Below are positions 1 to 7,916 of a DNA stretch of 48,541 bases, piece after piece. The position numbers and the translations under genes were made by a program. This stretch comes from a virus: positions 1 through 48,541 of IMG/VR virus record IMGVR_UViG_3300028592_000020, one strand, 5' to 3'. Each line of letters opens with the position of its first letter. The first letter of the stretch is position 1. The notes under the pieces were generated by a model. It worked only from the letters and a program-made list of their open reading frames with translations, searched no databases and was not told the DNA's origin.

Positions 1-27
1 CTCGAGGGCTACCCCGCGGTGATCGGC
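1..27. other. Inverted chimeric tip of the contig
   Basis: Bases 1-27 are the exact reverse complement of 48360-48386. Bases 20-27 (TGATCGGC) are also the start of the direct terminal repeat, so the inverted and the direct copy join across an 8-base microhomology. At 48360-48367 and 48416-48423 the genome carries the matching inverted pair GCCGATCA/TGATCGGC about 48 bases apart. This is the geometry expected from strand switching during multiple displacement amplification or from a mis-assembled tip. It truncates the gp12-like gene artificially, so bases 1-19 should be treated as non-genomic. Confidence 0.85.
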
Positions 28-1178
28 GACAGGTCGAGCAGCGCGTGCCCGTAGAGGCGGATGGTGACGACGGTCGTCGAGGTGCGCGCGATGATGCGCG
101 CCCAGCGCCAGATGCCATCGGCGCCGAGCAGGCGAATGGTGCGGCCGACGTCGGTAGTCTGGAAGCCGGTGTTGTTGTTGATGCCAGTGATCGCCGACGC
201 CGTCAGGTTGAAAGCGGTCTGCGTGTCGCCGCTCTCGTGGATGACCAGCTCGTCGATCGTGGTGTCGGCGCCGCCGTCTACCGCGGTCCAGTTGATGCGG
301 TAGCTCTGGTAAGCTGTCTGGTTAGGGAACTCGAAATAGCGCCGCTCGGCGGCGCCCCATGCTACCTCGTTGATGCGCGTGTCGAGCACCACCCACGCCG
401 AGCCGGTCCAGCCCTCGAAGGTCCAGTTAGTCGGCATGTTTTGGAACAGGTTGCGGCTGGCCGCCAGCCAGTAGGCATCGGCGACTTTGGTCGCCGTACC
501 GGCGAAATCATAGGACAGCCAGCCAGAAGTCGCGCCGGTCAGCACCGTGCCGGCGGTCACGTCTCGGTCGAAGGCCTGATAGGCGTTCGCGCCTGCCACG
601 CTGTTCGCGGCGGTGCCGCTCGGTAGCGTGTTGCTGGTCATATCCGGCGTGATGCCGCCGGTCGACGCCGGCGTCAGCGTGGTGCTGGTGACGTTGGTAG
701 GCCCGTATGGGCCGTTGATCGGCACGTAGAGAGCGAGCGTCCAGCTGGTTTCGCTGACGCGCGTCAGTACACGCGGCCAGTAGCCGCGGCAGGTGATGAA
801 CACCAGGTCGCCGGCTTGGCGCACCTGGATGTATTTCAGGTCAGCCTCGAGGTAAGGCGTAACCACCTCGACCGGCGTGCCGGGCGGGCTCTCGATGCGG
901 CCGGCCGGTATCCAGAAACGGAAGTAGGTCTCGCCCACCTCGATCGCGTAGCGCTGGGCGCGGTTGAACTGGAAAGGGATGAAGCGGGCGCGCTTGGCGC
1001 TGGTCTTGGTCTCGCCGTAGAACAGCGAGCCGGGCATGCGCGTCATGCCACCGTAGCGCAGCGGCACCCAGTTCGACATCAGGGCGAGCCCCGCCCGGTA
1101 ATGGTCGAGGTCAATTCGTGCGTGAATGTAAGGGGTTAGCTCGCCTCGGGTGAAGTTGAGCTGAATTGGCGTTGCCAA
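9..1178 (-). CDS. gp12-like tail tube / head-tail stabilisation protein, N-terminal part
   Basis: N-terminal 386 codons (down to base 20) of a T7 gp12-like tail nozzle or stabilisation protein; the last few codons to base 9 come from the inverted contig tip. The start is TTG at 1176-1178, immediately after the TAA of the gp11-like gene, with GGAGG six bases upstream. The opening (MATPIQLNFTRGELTPYIHA, then a YGGMTRMPGS segment) is typical of these proteins. Residues of about 177-316 read like a discoidin/F5-8C (CBM32-type) insertion, with W-rich strands such as NWTFEGWTGSAW and a final TIDELVI strand, so a glycan-binding role is possible. The frame continues without interruption in 47079-48541, giving 831 aa in total. 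Virion structural role inferred from family and position. Confidence 0.85.
   Translation of the reverse strand: MATPIQLNFTRGELTPYIHARIDLDHYRAGLALMSNWVPLRYGGMTRMPGSLFYGETKTSAKRARFIPFQFNRAQRYAIEVGETYFRFWIPAGRIESPPGTPVEVVTPYLEADLKYIQVRQAGDLVFITCRGYWPRVLTRVSETSWTLALYVPINGPYGPTNVTSTTLTPASTGGITPDMTSNTLPSGTAANSVAGANAYQAFDRDVTAGTVLTGATSGWLSYDFAGTATKVADAYWLAASRNLFQNMPTNWTFEGWTGSAWVVLDTRINEVAWGAAERRYFEFPNQTAYQSYRINWTAVDGGADTTIDELVIHESGDTQTAFNLTASAITGINNNTGFQTTDVGRTIRLLGADGIWRWARIIARTSTTVVTIRLYGHALLDLSPITAG
20..145. repeat. Direct terminal repeat, left copy (126 bp)
   Basis: Identical to 48416-48541. Overlapping the copies gives a 48,396-bp circle and restores a single continuous reading frame for the gp12-like gene, which supports a true circular or terminally redundant assembly. 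The length (126 bp) is set by where the contig was cut, so it is not evidence for a defined packaging repeat. Confidence 0.95.
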
Positions 1179-1802
1179 TTACCACCTCCGCGACAGGCTA
1201 TAGTCATCTCCACCGCGAACGCGGATGATGTCGAAGGCCTCGGCGGGCTCGGGCGTCCCCTCGAACGCATCGATCTCCTCGGCCTTGGCGGTCGCCTGGG
1301 CGAGCAACTGGCTGGCGAGCTCGATGGTCTTGGCCTTGCCGGTGAACTTGTTCGCCATGCCGAGCGCCAGCGTGCAGCGCATCATCTCGACGAACAGATC
1401 ATCCCACGCGCCGGGGTTGCTCGACTTGTCCATGATCAGGATGCAGTAGAGCGGCGCTGGCTCGTTGGAGTAAACCTTGTCGCCGACGATCTCGTGCGGG
1501 ACGAGCTCGCCGTAGCGGGCGCCGTAGCGGCTGACCGGCAGCACGCGCGCCCAGCCGGCCGGCAGACTGTAGGCGTAGGACCACTTGAAGGCGGGGGCGG
1601 TGGCGTCGGCCGGGATGGTGCGGAACTCCTTGGCGAAATTCCACGGGTAGGCGCGCATCAGGGTGTGTGCGGCGTGATCGAAGTTGCGGCTGACCCAGCG
1701 ACCCTCGGGGCTCGTCGGATCGTCGAAGCTGACCAGCGGGCTCGACCGGATCAGGTCGAGCGCCAGGTTTGCAACTTGGGTCTTGGTGAGGCCGGATGGC
1801 AT
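1179..1802 (-). CDS. gp11-like tail tubular protein A
   Basis: 207 aa, the usual size of T7 gp11-like gatekeeper proteins that form the ring between the portal and the gp12 nozzle. The N-terminal region (KTQVANLALDLIRSS, then a SPEGRWVSRNFD segment and MRAYPWNFA) is characteristic of this family. It lies directly upstream of and abuts the gp12-like gene, the standard gp11-gp12 order. The start is ATG at 1800-1802 with a CGGAGAC ribosome binding site. A hairpin at 1857-1885 separates it from the spike gene upstream. Confidence 0.85.
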   Translation of the reverse strand: MPSGLTKTQVANLALDLIRSSPLVSFDDPTSPEGRWVSRNFDHAAHTLMRAYPWNFAKEFRTIPADATAPAFKWSYAYSLPAGWARVLPVSRYGARYGELVPHEIVGDKVYSNEPAPLYCILIMDKSSNPGAWDDLFVEMMRCTLALGMANKFTGKAKTIELASQLLAQATAKAEEIDAFEGTPEPAEAFDIIRVRGGDDYSLSRRW

Positions 1803-1856
1803 CGCTGTTCGGTCTCCGTTTGCAACGGTCTAGCACAGAGGCGAAGCGGCGGCAAA

Positions 1857-1885
1857 CACCCACAGATTAGATGAGGGTGTGGGTG
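1857..1885 (-). terminator. Hairpin between spike gene and gp11-like gene
   Basis: Perfect 8-bp stem (CACCCACA at 1857-1864 with TGTGGGTG at 1878-1885) and a 13-base loop, 1 base past the stop of the SGNH spike gene. On the minus strand it is followed by only TTTG, so it may be a weak terminator or an attenuator within the virion operon. Confidence 0.45.
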
Positions 1886-1886
1886 G

Positions 1887-3206
1887 TTAGGCCGGCAGCC
1901 ATTTGTTGGCGACGAGCTTGTCGTAGATCAGGTCCACAAAGACCGGCAGGCCGATCGCGTTACTCAGATGGGTCGAGTCGCCTCGGGTTGACCGTGGCCA
2001 CAGCCCGTTGGCTACGTCAGCGATGTCGTTAGCCGAGCCGTCGCTGGCTGCCTGCATGCCTGTCAGAGTTTCGCAGTAACGGGCCGCCCCGACATGCGCG
2101 AGGATTGCCGCCTGGTCTGCGTCCCACCCTGGGCGTGCAGCATGCCCTATCGGTACAATAGGGTTCGGCTGCACGTAGAGAAAGCGTCGATGGGTGAGCT
2201 TGGCGACCATTGCGTCGATGGCAGCAATCGATCTCGCCCCATTGATTTCATTCGAGCCGTCAACCAGCACCAAAGTGCTGTCATAGGCGTAGGGAGTCGT
2301 CAGGAACCTTGCCAGATGATCTTCGAGGTTCTTGGAGCCAACACCATCCTGCGACAGGTTAACAATGTCACCAGCCGCCTCCAACAGGCTCTGCTTTAGA
2401 TACATCAGTATCCGGCCGTGGGTCAGGAAACTGTCGCCCAGCAAGTGCACTGGATACGCCTGACCCGTATCATTGGCCTTTCGCATTTCGACTTCGGACA
2501 GGGCTCGCGTCCAGATGGTGACCGACCGCAGCGTCACGTTCTGAGTGAACGTCCCTGTCGCGGGGTTTCGCATGAAGTGGAGTGTCGTCGGGGCGGCGAT
2601 GGTTCCGAATGAACCAACAAGGTTTGTCGCCTTTGACGCCCCCCAGATGGCTCGCCCTTCCGAGCTGTTGCTGCGCATAGAGAAGATCGAACGATTTATG
2701 CCAGCAAAGGTCATCAGCCCGCTGCTCTGCGCGTCAGCTTCAGAGGCGGCGATAGAGAACGCGGACGGCGAAGCTCCCTGCATACTCGTGTAGAAGCGCC
2801 AGTCAGGAAGGCCCGCTCCAGCAAAGGTGAAATAGCGATACTGAGTTCCACTATTATACCATCCGAAGATGGTGCCACCGGGGTTATTGGGGTAGGTAAG
2901 CTCGTACTCGAGCTGAACGGTCAGATCGCCAGTCCAGGTCGCGCCGATGGACGACCATGCCTGCGTATAGCTGCCGTCCCCGATGGCGGTGAGGTCGCTG
3001 GTCGTCTTGGCCGCGCCGTTCCACCAGCCCCGATTGTTGATGAAGTCGATGTGGAGGTTAGCCCCGCCAGGCAGCCACCAGTTGGTGATCTCCGCGTTGC
3101 CGTTCGACAGATCGTAATACTTGGTGCCGTCGCTGTAGACCCGGCGCAGGGCGCCATTGACGTTTTGCTTGGCGTGATAATTCGCTCTCGGCGAAGGCAA
3201 CGGCAT
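1887..3206 (-). CDS. SGNH/GDSL-hydrolase tailspike-like protein
   Basis: 439 aa. The N-terminal half (to about residue 235) is beta-rich and LamG/concanavalin-like. The C-terminal half has SGNH hydrolase blocks in order: LLGDS near residue 254 (catalytic Ser), VDGSNE near 315 (block III, normally GxND), and DSTH near 410 (Asp-His dyad). SGNH enzymes on phage spikes deacetylate or de-esterify host capsule or LPS, so this is probably a receptor-modifying spike. It starts 1 base inside the stop of the upstream 289-aa gene (TGATG), so the two are translationally coupled and probably work in the same appendage. The exact substrate cannot be read from the sequence. Confidence 0.75.
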   Translation of the reverse strand: MPLPSPRANYHAKQNVNGALRRVYSDGTKYYDLSNGNAEITNWWLPGGANLHIDFINNRGWWNGAAKTTSDLTAIGDGSYTQAWSSIGATWTGDLTVQLEYELTYPNNPGGTIFGWYNSGTQYRYFTFAGAGLPDWRFYTSMQGASPSAFSIAASEADAQSSGLMTFAGINRSIFSMRSNSSEGRAIWGASKATNLVGSFGTIAAPTTLHFMRNPATGTFTQNVTLRSVTIWTRALSEVEMRKANDTGQAYPVHLLGDSFLTHGRILMYLKQSLLEAAGDIVNLSQDGVGSKNLEDHLARFLTTPYAYDSTLVLVDGSNEINGARSIAAIDAMVAKLTHRRFLYVQPNPIVPIGHAARPGWDADQAAILAHVGAARYCETLTGMQAASDGSANDIADVANGLWPRSTRGDSTHLSNAIGLPVFVDLIYDKLVANKWLPA

Positions 3207-4075
3207 CAGATGACTTCCGCGAGAATGGCGGTGAAGAACGTGTTGAGCGTGGCGTCAAACGCTGCAATCTGGGCGTCCGTTAAGCTGCCGCCAGCGGCGG
3301 AATAGCTATATTGTTTGGTGGGCGCAGTGGTTGCAACGCCTGCGTTGTTCAACGTCCCCTCATACCAAACGCGGTTCTGGATGGCCGAACTGGCGCCGGT
3401 TCCCGTCGCGATCTGAGTGCCGTTCTTGAATACCGCAGTGGCCCCTGCCCCGGAACGGCGCACGACATAGCGGCCAATCGCGGTCGCGTTCGCGACCGAG
3501 ACGACTGTCGTGTCTTCGTTGATCCTGGCAAGCAAACCTCCGGCCGCGTCGTTCCGTATTAGGATATTCGCATTATGGGCGATGTTGCTAGTCCGTTGCC
3601 CAATGTCGAAGGCGTTCTGGTTCGCATCCGTCCGACTACCGATGCTGAAGAAGGCATCGTCGCGCAGGTACTTGTACGTCCGTAACCCATCGCCGGGATT
3701 GAACCCGACATTGATGTAGTTGCCCGACCCAGCCGAACAGACAAACCCCTCGTTCTCGGTGAAGACCGGCGAACCGACCTTGGTGGCATTGCTGTAGTCG
3801 CCGACCCAATTGAGCAGCGCGTGCGCTTCCGTCTCTGCCGAGCGGACCTGAAGATAGTCCAGCTCATCCCAGACCGTTGCGCCCACTAGCGAGCGGATAA
3901 GGTTGTTGATGTTGGTCTTCCGGGCCTCGGATGGAGATACGCCAGTCGCCGTCATGCGCTCGAACAGGGCGAGCGACTGAGGTAGTACCCCCACACCCTC
4001 AATACGGGCGTGCCGCCGGCGCCGGTTGTAGTAGTACGCCAGATACCCGGCGCGAGTTACCTTCACGTCGGGCAT
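3206..4075 (-). CDS. Tail appendage / LamG-like structural protein
   Basis: 289 aa. Residues of about 45-95 are helical (TGVSPSEARKTNINNLIRSL, then WDELDYLQV), followed by a beta-rich region with many G/N/T residues (VGSPVFTENEGFVCSAGSG), which looks like a concanavalin-type jelly roll. It has no catalytic motif that I recognise. The start is ATG at 4073-4075 with AAGGGG five bases upstream. Coupled to the SGNH spike downstream and placed between decoration genes and gp11, it is probably a tail-spike partner or anchor. Family name uncertain. Confidence 0.6.
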   Translation of the reverse strand: MPDVKVTRAGYLAYYYNRRRRHARIEGVGVLPQSLALFERMTATGVSPSEARKTNINNLIRSLVGATVWDELDYLQVRSAETEAHALLNWVGDYSNATKVGSPVFTENEGFVCSAGSGNYINVGFNPGDGLRTYKYLRDDAFFSIGSRTDANQNAFDIGQRTSNIAHNANILIRNDAAGGLLARINEDTTVVSVANATAIGRYVVRRSGAGATAVFKNGTQIATGTGASSAIQNRVWYEGTLNNAGVATTAPTKQYSYSAAGGSLTDAQIAAFDATLNTFFTAILAEVI

Positions 4076-4084
4076 GGCGGCCCC

Positions 4085-4591
4085 TTAGCCTGCCGCGGAC
4101 TGCGCGGCGATCTTGGCGGCCTGCTGGGCGACCTTGCGGTGCACCGAGCGGCGATTGATGTGGCTCTGCCGACCCTTGAGGGTCTGGAACACCGCGGAGC
4201 CGGCGGCCTTGGCGGCTGCCGTGATCTCGTCACGGTCGGCGCGATCAGCGGCCTTGGCCATGCGGCGGGCGGTCAGGTTGTCGACCTGCTGGCCGGGCTC
4301 GAGGCGGGAGGCCTGCAGCACCGGTGCGCCGGCGTAGAGACGATCTTCCTTCTGCGCCTGCGCCTTGTTCTCGGCCTGCTTGACCTTGGCCGGGCTCTGC
4401 TCGCCGAAACGGGCGATCACCTTGGCCTTGTTGGCTGCAATGGCAGCGGCCTTATCCTCGCCGCGGGGCGGGTGCAGCTCGGCGGCTTCACGCGTCGCCT
4501 GCTCGGCGTGGGCGGCCTGGGCAGCACGGCGACGGACGCGGTCGGTCCCGCGCGGCGCCACCGGGCTTACGTTGTTCGGGGTGTCGACCAT
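4085..4591 (-). CDS. Alanine- and charge-rich hypothetical virion-region protein
   Basis: 168 aa, rich in Ala, Lys, Arg, Gln and Glu, predicted almost wholly helical (for example KAAAIAANKAKVIARF and KVKQAENKAQAQKEDRL). It ends in a basic tail with two Arg-rich runs. I do not recognise the family. The start MVDTPNN (ATG 4589-4591) is chosen because the same frame upstream is antisense-like noise over the neighbouring gene; AAGGA lies 11 bases before it. A DNA- or capsid-binding accessory role is possible but not shown. Confidence 0.6.
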   Translation of the reverse strand: MVDTPNNVSPVAPRGTDRVRRRAAQAAHAEQATREAAELHPPRGEDKAAAIAANKAKVIARFGEQSPAKVKQAENKAQAQKEDRLYAGAPVLQASRLEPGQQVDNLTARRMAKAADRADRDEITAAAKAAGSAVFQTLKGRQSHINRRSVHRKVAQQAAKIAAQSAAG

Positions 4592-4697
4592 GGTCGTCAA
4601 AATCCTTGTTTCTGGTTGGGTAGTGGGGCCGCCGGGAGGAGGTTGGGCAGCCCCACCAGGGCGATCGGGAGGAGACCTATCGCCTTTCTCGTTCCGC

Positions 4698-5354
4698 TTA
4701 GCGCTGCTGCACCACGCGGATATAGTCGATGAGCATGGTGTTCGCGACCGCTTCACCGGTGGTGAACGCGACCGAGACGCACAGCTCGGTGGTCGGGCCG
4801 TAAGTGGCGAAGGGCACCGCGCCGACACGCACATCGTTGATGAAAATCTGGATGTTGGTGTCCACGCCGTCCCAGTACCAGCCGACCTTGATCCAGGTGT
4901 CATCGACCAGCGTAGCGATACCCGCCGTGGTCGACACGGCCGAAGCCTTGGCCGAAACGAAGTCGAGCAGGGCGTCGCCGTCATCGGAGCCGAAGTAGAC
5001 GCCATCGGAGACGGCAAACGGCGTGGTGTCGGTGATCTGCAGGCCGAGCACGAAGTCGGTCTGGGTGACGTCGTTGATCTTGAAGCGGGCCTCGAACTCG
5101 ATAGCCTTGTTGGCGGCGAGGCGCCAGCATTCGATCTTCTGCTGGTAGCCGGAACCGTCGTTCTCGGTGGCGCCAGTCGTCAGCGTCAGGACGCCGTTCG
5201 GATCGTCGGTATCGACGGCGATGGTGTTGGTGCCCTGGAGCGCCGTGATGGTCCAGTCGGTGGCGAGGTAGTCGCCGGTGCGCACGAAATCGTTGACGTA
5301 TTCAACGAAGTCCATGCGCGGCAGGTCCTGCCAGAATTTGCGGTAGGTGGTCAT
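4698..5354 (-). CDS. LamG/concanavalin-like head decoration protein
   Basis: 218 aa, mostly beta strands, with the pattern of a laminin-G/ConA-like domain: an early FEARFKI strand, a WIKVGWYWDG strand, an IQIFINDVRVG strand and a closing MLIDYIRVV strand. It lies just downstream of the major coat gene (separated by the tRNA-like element), where head fibres or decoration proteins are usual in podoviruses. ATG at 5352-5354 with AAGGAG nine bases upstream. Lectin-like binding of host or environmental glycans is inferred. Confidence 0.6.
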   Translation of the reverse strand: MTTYRKFWQDLPRMDFVEYVNDFVRTGDYLATDWTITALQGTNTIAVDTDDPNGVLTLTTGATENDGSGYQQKIECWRLAANKAIEFEARFKINDVTQTDFVLGLQITDTTPFAVSDGVYFGSDDGDALLDFVSAKASAVSTTAGIATLVDDTWIKVGWYWDGVDTNIQIFINDVRVGAVPFATYGPTTELCVSVAFTTGEAVANTMLIDYIRVVQQR

Positions 5355-5401
5355 TTGTAGACACTCCTTGCGCGGGATGCTGCCCGGGCGTCAGGTTCTT
5401 T

Positions 5402-5427
5402 GAGGGCGGGGCCGTAGCCCCGCGCTC
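5402..5427. other. GC hairpin downstream of tRNA-like element
   Basis: Perfect 7-bp stem GCGGGGC (5406-5412) / GCCCCGC (5417-5423) with a CGTA loop, extended by three more pairs past one mismatch. No T-tract follows on either strand, so it is not a good intrinsic terminator. It may stabilise the 3' end of a processed coat mRNA or tRNA-like transcript. Confidence 0.45.
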
Positions 5428-5439
5428 AGATCAGTCGAA

Positions 5440-5542
5440 GACCGGTGTGGGATTTGAACCCACGGGAGCCTAGCATTGCACTCGTAACGTGCGCGTCAGC
5501 CCTCTTGTTTCGATCACCCTTAAACCACTCAGGCAACCGGTC
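5440..5542 (-). tRNA. tRNA-like gene (class II-like, anticodon unresolved)
   Basis: On the minus strand there is a perfect 7-bp acceptor (GACCGGT/ACCGGTC), a D-arm-like segment (CCTGAGTGGTTTAAGG) and a perfect T-arm (GTGGG TTCAAAT CCCAC). The total is 103 nt, longer than a normal tRNA. The middle is odd. A triplet CGA (Ser) occurs in an ATCGAAA loop close to, but about 3 nt short of, the expected position, and has only two flanking base pairs. A better stem, GCAC-GTTACGA-GTGC (triplet UAC), lies too far downstream. No CCA is encoded. It could be a degenerate tRNA-Ser, an unusual tRNA with an insertion, or a tRNA mimic that marks RNase P/Z cleavage between coat and decoration genes. Confidence 0.55.
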
Positions 5543-5555
5543 TCCTGCCAACAGC

Positions 5556-6566
5556 TTAGCCGTTGGTAATCAGGAGCGCCATCGGGATTTGCTTGCGCTC
5601 GGGGTACACACGGTCCCAGTTCGCGGCGAGCCGCAGCTCGGCCACGGTCGGGAACTCGCCGCCGACAGAGCTGTCGGTGAACTTGATCCCGTAGGGGTGC
5701 ATGGCGAACTGGCGACGGGTCCAGAGCGTTTCGACGCCCATGCCGTCACCGGCGCTTTCGTCCTGCTCGACGGCGACGGGGCGGGCAACCGGGCTTTCGG
5801 CCCAGCCAAACGCGTCCATGCCCAGCAGGAAGTTCCAGTAGCGGATGCGGTTGGTGCCGGCGATGGCCGGGACCTTGTCGCTCTCAAGCACGCGATAGCC
5901 CAGGTAGGTCGGGATCGTGAGCTTGCCGTTGCTGTCGGGGATGAAGTCGATCAGGTCGTTCTTCGCAAGCCGGGTGCCGACTTCCGAGTGAATGACCAGC
6001 AGCTTCAGTGCCGACTTGGCGTCGCCCATCGTCTGGGCGGCGTCCATCACGGCTTCCGCCGAGATACGTTCGGCCGAGGTGATCGCCGAGGCGCTGTCCG
6101 AGGAAATGTCCTCGACCATGTCGCCGGCATCGTTGGCGATGTTGTCGGCGAACACGCCGCGCAGCACCGCGATCGCAGCATCGTCGAAACGGCGAGCCCA
6201 GTAGGCCCCGACACGTTCGGAGATGCGGCGCATCGGGTCGGAACCGGCGAGCTCCTGCACAAGGTGCGCAGTCGACCAGCCCTTGGTCCAGATGATGCGG
6301 CGGGCGATGTCCGTGCCGCTGGTCAGCTTGGACGGAACAGAGTGGCTGTTCGGGTCATCGCTGGCCGCGTCGGGCTCGCTGTCGTCCAGGTCTTTCCAGA
6401 ACGGGACGTTGAAGGTGCGGCCGCCGCCGGCAAGCTTGCCGGCAAGGTCGCTATCGGCGCGCAACACGCCGGCGCCATAGAAGGCCGACTTCTGCATCGT
6501 CTCGACAGTGGTGTACTGCGAGAAGACGGTCGGCTCGATGGCATCGGAAAGGCGAACGGTAGCCAT
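5556..6566 (-). CDS. Major capsid (coat) protein
   Basis: 336 aa, the right length for a podoviral coat protein. The N-terminus (MATVRLSDAIEPTVFSQY) and the order scaffold-coat match families of HK97-fold coats of the 'gp13-like' type. A long alpha segment (residues about 100-125, ELAGSDPMRRISERV) would be the spine helix, and late strands include WNFLLGMDAF and RRQFAMHPYGIKF. TGGAG lies ten bases before the ATG at 6564-6566. It is followed by a tRNA-like element instead of a plain terminator. Confidence 0.85.
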   Translation of the reverse strand: MATVRLSDAIEPTVFSQYTTVETMQKSAFYGAGVLRADSDLAGKLAGGGRTFNVPFWKDLDDSEPDAASDDPNSHSVPSKLTSGTDIARRIIWTKGWSTAHLVQELAGSDPMRRISERVGAYWARRFDDAAIAVLRGVFADNIANDAGDMVEDISSDSASAITSAERISAEAVMDAAQTMGDAKSALKLLVIHSEVGTRLAKNDLIDFIPDSNGKLTIPTYLGYRVLESDKVPAIAGTNRIRYWNFLLGMDAFGWAESPVARPVAVEQDESAGDGMGVETLWTRRQFAMHPYGIKFTDSSVGGEFPTVAELRLAANWDRVYPERKQIPMALLITNG

Positions 6567-6583
6567 TTGTTTTCAGCTCCAGG

Positions 6584-7558
6584 TTAGGAGGCCTTAAGCC
6601 CCCACTCATCGGGTTTACCCCCGGCAGCCGTAATCAGGCTGCGGGCGCGATCCGGGTCTTCCTTGGCGATCTGCATCGCCGAGGTCAGGTTGAAGCTGGT
6701 GCCCTTCTTGTCGAACGGATTGCCGATGACGTCGGCCTTGCCGCGCAGCACACCGTCTTCGGTGTACAGAGCGGTGCCGAGCGCCGCGAGCATCTTCGCG
6801 ACAGGGGCGCTCAGGATTTCCTTGTTCGGGCCGACGAGCTTGAGGCTCTGCAGCTCGGCGAGGAACTCCGGTCCACCGGGGACCTGGGTGAAGACCTTGT
6901 CCGCGATCTCGAAATTCGCGCGGGCAGTGTCGCCTTCCAGCGGTCCCCACTCCTTCACAAGCTTCTCGGTCTCGGCGGCGCCTCGCTCCTGCATGGCGGC
7001 GGCGCTGGCCTCCCCCATGCCCTTGAAGGCGTTGACGCTGTCCTGCATGAACCAGTCATGCAGCCCAGCCGCGGCGTCCTGGGGGATACCCAGTGCGTGC
7101 GCCTTGGCTGCGAAGGCCTTGGCCCGCTCACCGTCATACGGCAGACCTTCGGGAAGGTCTTTCGGGACGGTGAACTGATAGCCGTCGGGCTTCTCAGGAC
7201 GACCTAGCTTGTTGAGGAACGCTTCGCGCTCCTCCGGGGTGGCATCTTTGCCCGGAATGCGAATGGCATTGCCGAGCAGCTTCTCCTGATTGAACGCATG
7301 CTTTGCGAGGGCCTTGGGGTCCTTGAGCAAAGCTTCGTTCTTCTGGAGCCATCCGAGGTTATCTGCTTCCAGCCCCTCGTAGGCTTTCCCGGCGTCGAAG
7401 ACGAACCCTTTGTCGTCAGCGGCGCCGCCGCCATCCGCTTTCGGCTCCCCGCCGCCGGCGGCTTCAGCTGCGGCGGCTGCGGCGGCTGCCGCACCCCCAT
7501 CGCCTTCGCCATCGGGTGCCCAGACCGGGCTGACGGTTCCTACTGTGCGGGTGAACAT
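6584..7558 (-). CDS. Capsid assembly scaffold protein
   Basis: 324 aa, acidic and helical. A poly-Ala/Gly linker near residues 20-40 is followed by coiled segments. The C-terminus has the helix-turn AKEDPDRARSLITAAGGKPD seen in scaffolds of this phage type. Its position directly before the coat gene and after the portal supports the call. GAGGAG lies ten bases before the ATG at 7556-7558. The long Ala/Gly run is low-complexity and may vary among relatives. Confidence 0.75.
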   Translation of the reverse strand: MFTRTVGTVSPVWAPDGEGDGGAAAAAAAAAEAAGGGEPKADGGGAADDKGFVFDAGKAYEGLEADNLGWLQKNEALLKDPKALAKHAFNQEKLLGNAIRIPGKDATPEEREAFLNKLGRPEKPDGYQFTVPKDLPEGLPYDGERAKAFAAKAHALGIPQDAAAGLHDWFMQDSVNAFKGMGEASAAAMQERGAAETEKLVKEWGPLEGDTARANFEIADKVFTQVPGGPEFLAELQSLKLVGPNKEILSAPVAKMLAALGTALYTEDGVLRGKADVIGNPFDKKGTSFNLTSAMQIAKEDPDRARSLITAAGGKPDEWGLKAS

Positions 7559-7562
7559 CTCG

Positions 7563-7916
7563 TTAACTCTCCTCTGTCAGGACCGGCGTGGCGAGCACTG
7601 CACGATGCAGGCCGTCCAGGTTGCCGCCAGCCCCGATAACTGCTTCGACGATCCTCGCGAACACTGCGCGCCGACCGTTGATCTCGCGCAGCACCTCATT
7701 CGAGACGCCGAGCTGTGTGGTATCCAGATACCGCGAAAACTGCGCCAAGTCCACAAGCACGAGATCGGCGTCGTCGCGGCTGGCCCGCCCCTCGGCGAAA
7801 GCGTGGTAGGCCCCGGCGATACGGCGCTGCATTGCAGTGACGCGCGCCTCGCTGTAGGTGGGCGTACCGTGGGCGTCCTGATCGTCGGGCGGGAACAGGT
7901 CGACGATCGTCTTCAC
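7563..7916 (-). CDS. Bbp19-like small head protein
   Basis: 117 aa. The central DDADLVLVDLAQFSRYL and the later GRRAVFARIVEA match the small Bbp19-type phage domain, which sits between portal and scaffold in BPP-1-like podoviruses. The start is GTG at 7914-7916 and overlaps the portal stop as GTGA, so translation is coupled. Function not known; a head or packaging accessory role is inferred from position. Confidence 0.65.
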   Translation of the reverse strand: MKTIVDLFPPDDQDAHGTPTYSEARVTAMQRRIAGAYHAFAEGRASRDDADLVLVDLAQFSRYLDTTQLGVSNEVLREINGRRAVFARIVEAVIGAGGNLDGLHRAVLATPVLTEES

